Assembly: GCA_034434335.1 (NCBI GenBank)
Contig: DAOTZS010000155.1
Coordinates: 1-12,495 of the forward strand
Length of the DNA stretch: 12,495 nt
Source: DAOTZS01 sp034434335
GTDB lineage: Bacteria > Chloroflexota > Anaerolineae > CG2-30-64-16
Reading direction: 5' to 3'
Shown: in pieces, positions 7,745 through 12,495 of the stretch
Position numbering within the stretch: the first letter of the stretch is position 1
How the letters are laid out: the number at the start of each line of letters is the position of its first letter
Translations under genes and position numbers: made by a program
Notes under the pieces: model-generated
Databases searched by the model: none
What the model saw: only the letters and a program-made list of their open reading frames with translations
What the model was told of the DNA's origin: nothing

Positions 7745-8842
7745 CTAACGCGTCCCGAGGTCCAGGCCGCGACCACTCACCAGCGCGGTGATCTCATTGG
7801 CGGTCACCACACCCATGATGAGCAGGAGCAACGCAAAGCCCACCAGATGGATAAGCCCCTCGCGCGCCGGCTCGATGCGCCGACGTCGTATCGCCTCGGC
7901 AATCACAAAGAGCAGCCGTCCACCGTCGAGAGCCGGGATCGGCAGGAGGTTTGTGATGCCCACAGCCGTGCTAAGCAGCCCCACGAACCAGAGAATGGGC
8001 TCGACTGAATTGGCGGCAGTGGCCGAGCGTACCACATCCCCCGTGGCTGCAGCAATCCCCACCGGGCCTACCAGCCCCACTTCCTGGATTGGCCGGCCGG
8101 CGCGGATCAGGCTAGCTGGGATTTGGAACGTCAGCCAGATCACCTCCCCCGTCGTCCTGATCCCGCTCCAGAGAGCCTCCCAAATCCAGGCTGGCCGCAT
8201 CACGGTGAAGATCTCGATACCCAGCGGACCCTCATTGTCGGGCGGGTTGGGACGCGGGATAATGACAAAGGTCAAAGTCGTTTCGGCGCCAGTAGTCGGG
8301 TCGCGGCGCACAACCAGGTAGGTCACGGGCTGGCCCAGATGAGCACGGGTATGGGTCACCAGATCAACCGTTGTAGCCACCATTGTCTCATTGGCGGCCA
8401 CAATGCGGTCGCCCTTCTGCAGTCCAGCCTGCTCGGCGGGCGAGCCTGGCGCGATGCCTCCTATGACAGCGCCGGGCTGACTGCGATCGGGGACGCCGCT
8501 CAACATGGTCAGCAGTGTCAACAACACAATGGCCAGGGCAAAGTTCATCCCCGCGCCGGCCAGCAGGGTCGTCGCGCGCGCCCATTTCGAGGCAGCGGCA
8601 AAGTTGCCCGGCTGTGAGGGGTCATCCTCCCCGCGCAGGCGCACAAAGCCGCCAAAAGGAATCATGTTGAGAGAATAGACCGTACCGTGCCGCTCGCCCA
8701 ACTTGAGCAACCTCGGTGGGTACCCAAAGCCGAACTCCTCGACGACGATCCCATGGCGCCGGGCCACCAGGAAGTGTCCCAACTCATGCACAAACACGAT
8801 CAGGCTCAAGATGAGCACGAACGAAACTAAGGTGATAGCCAT
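7745..8842 (-). CDS. rseP: RseP-type site-2 intramembrane zinc metalloprotease (M50)
   Basis: A 365-residue multi-pass protease that cuts transmembrane segments, typically of anti-sigma factors or signal-peptide remnants. The zinc-binding HExxH is H19-E20-L21-G22-H23 in the first helix. The third ligand is in PALDGGR (D306). Also present are the family's MIPFGGFVR loop (60-68), one PDZ domain at ~116-198 (GSPAEQAGLQKGDRIVAAN) and GLVGPVGI (257-263). One PDZ domain and ~365 residues match the shorter Gram-positive/Chloroflexota form rather than the two-PDZ E. coli protein. The ATG at 8842 has GGGAG 10 nt upstream and lies 20 nt after the -10 box of a near-consensus promoter. In many bacteria rseP sits near dxr or cdsA; neither is adjacent here, which fits a mevalonate-type isoprenoid route in this organism, though absence from one window proves nothing. 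Confidence 0.95.
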   Translation of the reverse strand: MAITLVSFVLILSLIVFVHELGHFLVARRHGIVVEEFGFGYPPRLLKLGERHGTVYSLNMIPFGGFVRLRGEDDPSQPGNFAAASKWARATTLLAGAGMNFALAIVLLTLLTMLSGVPDRSQPGAVIGGIAPGSPAEQAGLQKGDRIVAANETMVATTVDLVTHTRAHLGQPVTYLVVRRDPTTGAETTLTFVIIPRPNPPDNEGPLGIEIFTVMRPAWIWEALWSGIRTTGEVIWLTFQIPASLIRAGRPIQEVGLVGPVGIAAATGDVVRSATAANSVEPILWFVGLLSTAVGITNLLPIPALDGGRLLFVIAEAIRRRRIEPAREGLIHLVGFALLLLIMGVVTANEITALVSGRGLDLGTR

Positions 8843-8862
8843 TACCGTTTTACTCCCAATGC

Positions 8863-8891
8863 ATTATACCCCGCCCGCGGGTAGCTGGCAA
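8863..8891 (-). promoter_or_regulatory. Sigma-70-type promoter of the rseP run
   Basis: On the minus strand TTGCCA (8886-8891) and a perfect TATAAT (8863-8868) are separated by exactly 17 bp, placing transcription start near 8856, about 14 nt before the rseP ATG. Five of six and six of six consensus matches make this one of the two clearest promoters in the window. The untranslated leader is short, which leaves little room for leader regulation. Confidence 0.8.
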
Positions 8892-8897
8892 CTCGCT

Positions 8898-8995
8898 GGC
8901 GCAGGGGCGTGCGCCGCGTAGGGGCGACCCTGGTGGTCGCCCCGTGGGGCAGGGACAAGCCCTGCCCCCTAGCACGAGAGGTGTCCCCCCTCGTT
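8898..8995. repeat. Row of four tandem hairpins between ipk and rseP
   Basis: Four palindromes follow one another: GGCGCA/TGCGCC (8898-8915), GGGGCGACC/GGTCGCCCC with a 5-nt loop (8921-8943, perfect 9 bp), GGGGCAGGG/CCCTGCCCC with a 5-nt loop (8946-8968, perfect 9 bp) and ACGAG/CTCGT (8974-8994). The second and third resemble GTCGCCC-type intergenic palindromes I recall from several bacterial phyla; that is memory, not a search. On the minus strand none has a following T-run. They lie directly upstream of the rseP promoter and downstream of ipk, so they may insulate the two transcripts or protect the 3' end of the ipk message. Confidence 0.8.
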
Positions 8996-9014
8996 TATAG
9001 CCCACCTCCCATTG

Positions 9015-9851
9015 TTACCAGGAAGCCCCCTCTTGGGCGCGCACGATGCGGGTGCCGGCGCGGCTTTCCTGGCCGATCAGGACAGCGCGCACCAGGTCGG
9101 GCACCAACCCGGAGACAATCTGCACCACGGCCAGAGAGGGCACCTCCTGCACCAGGGCTACCATCTCGGCCACCTTGGCCACCATCCCCCCTGTGACATC
9201 CACCCCGCGCGAGCCGGCCAGGCCGGCCTGCAGCGTGGGCAGATCATCCGGGGTAAGCGTGCGGATCAGCTGGCCAGGCTGCCCGGCGAGTTGATGCGCG
9301 GTGTAGACCCCTTCCACCTCGCCAGCCAGCACGATGCGATGGGGCTGTAAGCGGGGGGCCAGCCAGCGAAAGATTTGCTCCGTGGAAATGATCGTCCCCC
9401 CACGCACCTCGTCAAGCGCCACATCGCCGTAGGTAAGCGGCACCAGTCCGTGGGCCAGGCTAACGTGAAAGGGACGATCGTCCAACGTGCGCAACTCGCC
9501 ATCCCAACAGCATGCCGATGCTGAAGGTTGTACCGGCAGGGCTGGCACGCCGGCCTCCCACAGGGCCTCGGTCACCAGCCGATTCAGCTCGGCGGCCGTG
9601 GCGGCGGTCTCGGCATACCCGCGCCACCCCTCCGCAGTAGTCACTCCCTGCCGCGTGCCGTAGCGCTGCGCCGTCACATGGCCAAACGACCCGCTGCCAT
9701 GGCCGATCAGCAGGCGCAGACCGGGCCGGGCCCGCAGCGCAGCCGCGATCTCCCTTGCCAGCCGGGCCAACACCTCAGGCCGCAAAGCGCGCGGCCGCGT
9801 CTTATCGGTCAGCAGCGACCCGCCAAGCTTGAGGAAGATCAGCTCATCCAT
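9015..9851 (-). CDS. ipk: Isopentenyl phosphate kinase
   Basis: A 278-residue amino acid kinase-fold enzyme that phosphorylates isopentenyl phosphate to isopentenyl diphosphate with ATP, in the cytoplasm. Family marks: K8 and LGGS (9-12) at the start, the glycine-rich GHGSGSFGH (50-58) whose final His is the phosphate-contacting residue known from characterised IPKs, TYGDV (140-144), and DVTGGMVAK (218-226) near the C-terminus. The length is close to the ~250-265 of archaeal enzymes. The GSFGH histidine separates IPK from glutamate-5-kinase or uridylate kinase relatives. Its ATG overlaps the AcnX small-subunit gene by 8 nt, so the two are probably translated together. IPK is the last step of modified mevalonate pathways, either the archaeal route or the phosphomevalonate decarboxylase route reported in Chloroflexota such as Roseiflexus. 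Confidence 0.92.
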   Translation of the reverse strand: MDELIFLKLGGSLLTDKTRPRALRPEVLARLAREIAAALRARPGLRLLIGHGSGSFGHVTAQRYGTRQGVTTAEGWRGYAETAATAAELNRLVTEALWEAGVPALPVQPSASACCWDGELRTLDDRPFHVSLAHGLVPLTYGDVALDEVRGGTIISTEQIFRWLAPRLQPHRIVLAGEVEGVYTAHQLAGQPGQLIRTLTPDDLPTLQAGLAGSRGVDVTGGMVAKVAEMVALVQEVPSLAVVQIVSGLVPDLVRAVLIGQESRAGTRIVRAQEGASW

Positions 9852-10281
9852 CCCGATCGCCGTCCTCGTGGCCCATCCCCTGGCCGCGCCGCACTGTAAT
9901 CAGGCCGTCTTCCACCACCACATGATCTCCATCGCGCAGCAGGGTGATGTCCACCTGGTCCACCATCGGGATATCGCTGATGATGGCCCCCACGGCCACA
10001 ATGGCCTCGCTCTGCGCGTTAATGATGGCAGCCGGTGCTCGTCCATTGTGCCGCAGGCGCAAGAGGGTGTAGGAGCCGACGGTACTGCCCTTGCCTGTGG
10101 GAAAGACAAGCACTGTGCCGGCCACCGAGCGGCCTTCCAGCGGATGGCCGCGCTCTACCACAACACCGGTGTCCGGATCAACGCCGGCCAGAAAGCTAAT
10201 GGGGGCCGGTGACACCAGCGCCGGCCCCTCTCCACGGCCCGGGTTGATGACCCGGCCATGAAGGGTCAGGGTTTCTGACAT
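9844..10281 (-). CDS. AcnX small subunit, swivel domain (DUF126); phosphomevalonate dehydratase-like
   Basis: A 145-residue protein matching the small subunit of aconitase-X enzymes along nearly its whole length: GEGPALVSPAPISFLAGVDP (17-36), DTG (37-39), GTVLVFPTGKGSTVGSYTLL (55-74), APAAIINAQSEAIVAVGAII (82-101) and SDIPMVD (102-108). The GKGSTVGS loop is the conserved substrate-phosphate/active-site segment. AcnX enzymes are Fe-S dehydratases made of this subunit and a ~400-residue catalytic subunit. Archaeal members dehydrate 5-phosphomevalonate to trans-anhydromevalonate 5-phosphate; bacterial relatives act on cis-3-hydroxyproline. The 8-nt overlap with ipk favours the mevalonate role, by inference. 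The large subunit, normally the neighbour, is absent from this window. The start lies 14 nt after selA, with a GAGGG ribosome site overlapping the selA stop. Confidence 0.88.
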   Translation of the reverse strand: MSETLTLHGRVINPGRGEGPALVSPAPISFLAGVDPDTGVVVERGHPLEGRSVAGTVLVFPTGKGSTVGSYTLLRLRHNGRAPAAIINAQSEAIVAVGAIISDIPMVDQVDITLLRDGDHVVVEDGLITVRRGQGMGHEDGDRDG

Positions 10282-10295
10282 CGTGCTTTTTACCC

Positions 10296-11693
10296 TCAGG
10301 CGTGCACCTGACGCCAGGCAGCGATCACAGCCTGTAACAGATCCTGGTCACTTTCTGGCGGCACGGTGCGCGGGTCGAGCAGGAGGCGGTCATCCTCGAT
10401 CCGGCCTACCACGGGTGGCTGGCCGGTGCGCAGGGCAGCAGCCAGGGCGGTGAGCGCGCTGGAGGTCAGGGCGAGGGCGGCGGTGGGCAGCACTTCGCCG
10501 GGCAGGGAGCCACCCCCCACGGTGGATTGCGTGGAGACGACCGTGGCCACAATGCCGGCCTGTGCCAGCGCGGCAGCCCACTGAGTGGCGCGAGCGCTCA
10601 GCGCTTCGAGGGGAGTGGCGATCATACGCCAGACGGGGACCTCGCGCTCGGCCTCGCCCCGCAGGTAATGAAGCAGGGTAGCCTGAAGGGCAGCCAGAGT
10701 GTCCTTGCTCACCCGCAAGGCCCGCGCCAGGGGATGGCTGCGCAGTTGGGTCACCAGTGCGCGCCGGCCGACGATGAGCCCGGCCTGGGGGCCTCCCAAT
10801 AGCTTATCACCGCTGAAGGTGACCAGGTCGGCCCCGGCAGCCACGCTTTCCTGCACCATTGGCTCAGCAGCCAGGCCATAGCGCCTGGTGTCCAAGAGTG
10901 AGCCGCTGCCCAGGTCATCCATCACGGGCACACCGGCTTCCCTCCCCAGGGCAACCATCTCAGCCAGCGACACCTGGGCTGTGAAGCCAATCTGGCGGAA
11001 GTTGGAAGCGTGTACTCTCAGCAACAGGGCTGTTTCCGGCCCCAGGGCGTTGCGAAAATCTTGCAGATGGGTGCGGTTGGTGGTGCCGACCTCGACCAGG
11101 CGGGCGCCGCTCTGGCGCAGCACATCGGGGATACGGAACCCGCCCCCGATCTCTACCAACTGCCCGCGCGAGATGATCACCTCGCGGCCGCGTGCCAGGG
11201 CGGAAAGGGCCAGAAACACGGCGCCGGCATTGTTGTTCACCACCAGGGCGGCCTCGGCACCGGTCAACTGGCACAGCAGCTTTTCGACGTGTACGTAGCG
11301 TGAGCCCCGTTCGCCGGCTTCCAGGTCATATTCCAGGTTGCAATAGCCGGCCGCGATGGCATCCACCGCAGCGCGTGCGGCCCGGCTGAGGGGTGCGCGG
11401 CCAAGGTTGGTGTGGATGATTACGCCGGTGGCATTGATCACCGGATAAAGGGTTCCCCGGGCCATCTCTGCCAGGCGCCGGGTGGCCTCTTCGGCCAGCG
11501 TGGGCAGGTCGGGCAGGGGCGCACCGGCCTCCAGCCTTGCCCGGGCAGCAGCCAGCGTGGCGCGCGCGGCGTCGGCGGCCAGCTCGTGGCTGTGGATGGC
11601 TATGGCCGCGCGCAGCGGCTCAGTCGCCAGCAGACGGTCCACACTGGGCAGTTGGCGCCGCGGGTCTTCGCTGGAAGGTATGTTCTGCGTCAT
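10296..11693 (-). CDS. selA: L-seryl-tRNA(Sec) selenium transferase (selenocysteine synthase)
   Basis: A PLP enzyme that converts seryl-tRNA(Sec) to selenocysteyl-tRNA(Sec) using selenophosphate; it normally forms a homodecamer in the cytoplasm. The start is taken at 11693 (MTQNIPSSED, 465 residues) because GAGGT lies 8 nt upstream; the earlier ATG at 11744 adds 17 residues unlike the family. An N-terminal tRNA-binding helical region (1-80) is followed by the fold-type I core: INATGVIIHTNLGRAPLS (86-103), YCNLEYDLEAGERGSRY (117-133), VVNNNAGAVFLAL (151-163) and FSGDKLLGGPQAG (293-305) with PLP lysine K297, equivalent to E. coli K295. Length and motifs point to true SelA rather than SelA-like lyases. 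selB, selD and selC are not in the window; selA instead leads into the AcnX/ipk pair. Confidence 0.95.
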   Translation of the reverse strand: MTQNIPSSEDPRRQLPSVDRLLATEPLRAAIAIHSHELAADAARATLAAARARLEAGAPLPDLPTLAEEATRRLAEMARGTLYPVINATGVIIHTNLGRAPLSRAARAAVDAIAAGYCNLEYDLEAGERGSRYVHVEKLLCQLTGAEAALVVNNNAGAVFLALSALARGREVIISRGQLVEIGGGFRIPDVLRQSGARLVEVGTTNRTHLQDFRNALGPETALLLRVHASNFRQIGFTAQVSLAEMVALGREAGVPVMDDLGSGSLLDTRRYGLAAEPMVQESVAAGADLVTFSGDKLLGGPQAGLIVGRRALVTQLRSHPLARALRVSKDTLAALQATLLHYLRGEAEREVPVWRMIATPLEALSARATQWAAALAQAGIVATVVSTQSTVGGGSLPGEVLPTAALALTSSALTALAAALRTGQPPVVGRIEDDRLLLDPRTVPPESDQDLLQAVIAAWRQVHA

Positions 11694-11772
11694 AATAAAC
11701 AACCTCAGGCCACGGGCTGGCCCATGTTCAATCGGGCAGGACATCTGATGCCGTCAGGGCCGGGTGCCGGGC

Positions 11773-11802
11773 ATTGTACCACCGGTGCCGAGGGCAGCCA
11801 AA
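11773..11802 (-). promoter_or_regulatory. Candidate promoter of the selA run
   Basis: On the minus strand TACAAT (11773-11778, five of six) follows a poor -35 candidate TTTGGC (11797-11802) at 18-bp spacing. It would start transcription about 70 nt before the selA ATG at 11693. It is the best candidate between the tRNA terminator and selA, but the weak -35 leaves it uncertain; readthrough from the tRNA is the alternative. Confidence 0.35.
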
Positions 11803-11847
11803 CAAGAAACCTGGTCGCCTCAAAATGCTCGGCGTAACCAGGTTTCT
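11800..11847 (-). terminator. Probable intrinsic terminator after tRNA-Val
   Basis: On the minus strand an 11-bp perfect stem, AGAAACCTGGT and ACCAGGTTTCT (11805-11815 and 11837-11847), is extended inside by CGCC/GGCG with a small bulge. It is followed by TGTTT. It begins about 34 nt after the tRNA 3' end and separates tRNA-Val from selA. The T-tract is short, so efficiency may be partial. Confidence 0.6.
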
Positions 11848-11878
11848 CAGCGCACACCCGGCCATGCTCCAGGCCGGC

Positions 11879-11955
<77 letters not shown>

Positions 11956-11965
11956 AGGCAGTTAT

Positions 11966-11995
11966 ATTATACCGTGGGGCGGCGGTGGCTGTCAA
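11966..11995 (-). promoter_or_regulatory. Consensus sigma-70 promoter of tRNA-Val
   Basis: Perfect TTGACA (11990-11995) and perfect TATAAT (11966-11971) on the minus strand are separated by 18 bp, placing the start near 11959, only ~4 nt before the mature tRNA 5' end at 11955. A G/C-rich stretch fills part of the spacer. The repeat copy at 12013-12247 ends about 18 bp upstream of the -35 box, leaving the promoter intact. Confidence 0.9.
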
Positions 11996-12012
11996 AGCCG
12001 GTTTGTTACTCA

Positions 12013-12247
12013 GGATAGTTCAATTCGCTGGGAGAATCGGTTTACACTTTTTGCGGTCATTAAAATTGCGACCCAGGGCCCTCACCCTTCCCCCTGCCCC
12101 CTCCCCTCTCCCGCTGCCGAAGGCGAGCGGGAGAGGGGAGGGGGAGAAAAAGGGTTTGCGGCGGCCTTCGGCCGCCGCAAACCCCCCATCTTATTCCCCC
12201 CTCCCCTGGCCGCAGGCCAAGGGCCACGCCCCGAGGGGGTGAGGGGC
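12013..12247 (+). repeat. ~235-bp dispersed hairpin-rich repeat, copy 2
   Basis: This is the same element as 4925-5158 in the opposite orientation. Shared parts are the GTTCAATTC start (12018-12026), an identical 26-bp block (12041-12066), a 171-bp core (12077-12247) bounded by GGCCCTCACCC and GGGTGAGGGGC, a 19-bp purine/pyrimidine stem (12097-12144), a 15-bp TTTGCGGCGGCC stem (12152-12184) and a GGCC hairpin near 12203-12223. Small arm changes keep most of the pairing, which suggests the structure matters. It lies between the clipped right-hand gene and the tRNA-Val promoter. Only one side of the core shows conserved flank (12013-12076); sequence beyond 12247 does not match copy 1. The reading frames through it are not convincing genes. 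Confidence 0.85.
12147..12184 (-). terminator. Terminator-like hairpin inside repeat copy 2, facing the minus strand
   Basis: A perfect 15-bp stem (GGGTTTGCGGCGGCC across a 3-nt loop) is followed on the minus strand by TTTTTCTCC (T-run at 12147-12151). In this orientation it could stop transcripts from the clipped gene at the right edge before the tRNA-Val promoter. Confidence 0.55.
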
Positions 12248-12299
12248 AGTGAAAGCCCGAGGTGGCAGAAAGTGTTACTTTTTGGGCCTGCGGCCAGTG

Positions 12300-12375
12300 G
12301 TCGGCCTTCGCCGACTTTTCTCATGATGCATACATGAAGGGTGTCGGCGAAGGCCGACACCCGGCACGAAGTGCC
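12300..12375. repeat. Cluster of four small palindromes, two mutually inverted
   Basis: In order: GTCGGC-CTTC-GCCGAC (12300-12315) followed on the + strand by TTTTCT; TCATG/CATGA around ATGCAT (12321-12337); a perfect 10-bp stem GGGTGTCGGC/GCCGACACCC with GAAG loop (12339-12362); and GGCAC-GAA-GTGCC (12363-12375). The 16-bp core of the first is the reverse complement of the core of the third (12343-12358), so the cluster can also fold as one larger structure. It lies 48-123 nt after the stop of the clipped gene and may stabilise or end its transcript; no T-run follows the 10-bp stem on the minus strand. The stretch 12248-12299 shows nothing else recognisable. Confidence 0.75.
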
Positions 12376-12422
12376 CAGGAGGGGCGATTTCAATCGGCCT
12401 GAATAGTTACATTGTATCTTCC

Positions 12423-12495
12423 TCACCGGGTCAGACGTTCTGCGATAAACTGCTCGGCTCGCGGCGCGTCGACCTCCAGGGCCACACGAGCGGTC
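12423..12495 (-). CDS. C-terminal end of an unidentified gene
   Basis: An open frame enters from the right edge and ends at TGA (12423-12425), giving the last 23-24 residues TARVALEVDAPRAEQFIAERL plus TR. Codons are G/C-rich at the third position like the other genes of the window, and the next genes are all on this strand, so it is probably real. The fragment is too short to name a family. Confidence 0.55.
   Translation of the reverse strand, partial: TARVALEVDAPRAEQFIAERLTR

Noticed and set aside
7720..7776. Upstream ATG for the LysM protein
   Set aside because: It would overlap the rseP 3' end, while the ATG at 7719 has an AGGA site and starts directly at the zinc-ribbon motif.
11694..11744. 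Upstream ATG giving selA 17 extra residues
   Set aside because: The extra residues do not resemble SelA, and a GAGGT ribosome site stands before the ATG at 11693.
12018..12026. T-loop-like GTTCAATTC in the repeat, as a hint of a degraded tRNA
   Set aside because: The flanking bases do not pair into a T-stem in either copy and no other tRNA arm is present.
12423..12425. TGA of the clipped right-hand gene as a possible selenocysteine codon, given selA nearby
   Set aside because: Readthrough adds only about ten residues before the next TGA with no motif, and no SECIS-like hairpin directly follows the codon.
12082..12426. Minus-strand reading frame of 114 codons through repeat copy 2
   Set aside because: It runs through hairpins and simple G/C-rich repeat sequence, and the protein is low-complexity and Pro/Arg-rich; it is a by-product of the repeat.

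Overview
The window is a GC-rich (roughly 60-65% by eye) bacterial chromosome segment. All nine complete protein genes, one clipped gene end and one tRNA lie on the minus strand. The gene set suggests an environmental member of Chloroflexota (Anaerolineae/Caldilineae-like): a zinc-ribbon/LysM membrane protein beside RseP, a mevalonate-type isopentenyl phosphate kinase, an AcnX small subunit, a GT-C glycosyltransferase with a FecR-like partner, and hairpin-rich intergenic repeats. That assignment is inference; no marker gene here proves the phylum.

Layout, read in the direction of transcription (right to left). At the right edge is the last 23 codons of an unidentified gene, followed by a cluster of small palindromes and one copy of a ~235-bp dispersed repeat. 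Next is tRNA-Val(UAC), with a consensus promoter (TTGACA-18-TATAAT) and a candidate terminator. Then a tight three-gene run: selA (selenocysteine synthase), an AcnX swivel-domain/DUF126 protein (phosphomevalonate dehydratase small-subunit-like) and isopentenyl phosphate kinase, the last two overlapping by 8 nt. A short intergenic region holds tandem hairpins and a strong promoter (TTGCCA-17-TATAAT). It drives a second run: rseP (site-2 protease), a double zinc-ribbon/TM/two-LysM protein and a HEAT-repeat protein with a very acidic tail. A 447-bp gap holds the second, oppositely oriented copy of the ~235-bp repeat. The last run is an AEC-family permease, a TPR protein (4-nt overlap), a membrane-anchored FecR-like protein and a multi-pass GT-C glycosyltransferase. 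The window ends in a 40-bp tandem repeat of at least four units that runs off the left edge.

Functionally, the most notable cluster is selA-acnX(S)-ipk. AcnX small subunit coupled to isopentenyl phosphate kinase is the signature of the archaeal modified mevalonate route (phosphomevalonate to anhydromevalonate phosphate to isopentenyl phosphate to IPP). It would be unusual in a bacterium, but the large subunit and the decarboxylase are not in the window. The rseP and AEC-to-glycosyltransferase runs look like envelope genes. No CRISPR array, phage, transposase or defence gene is visible.
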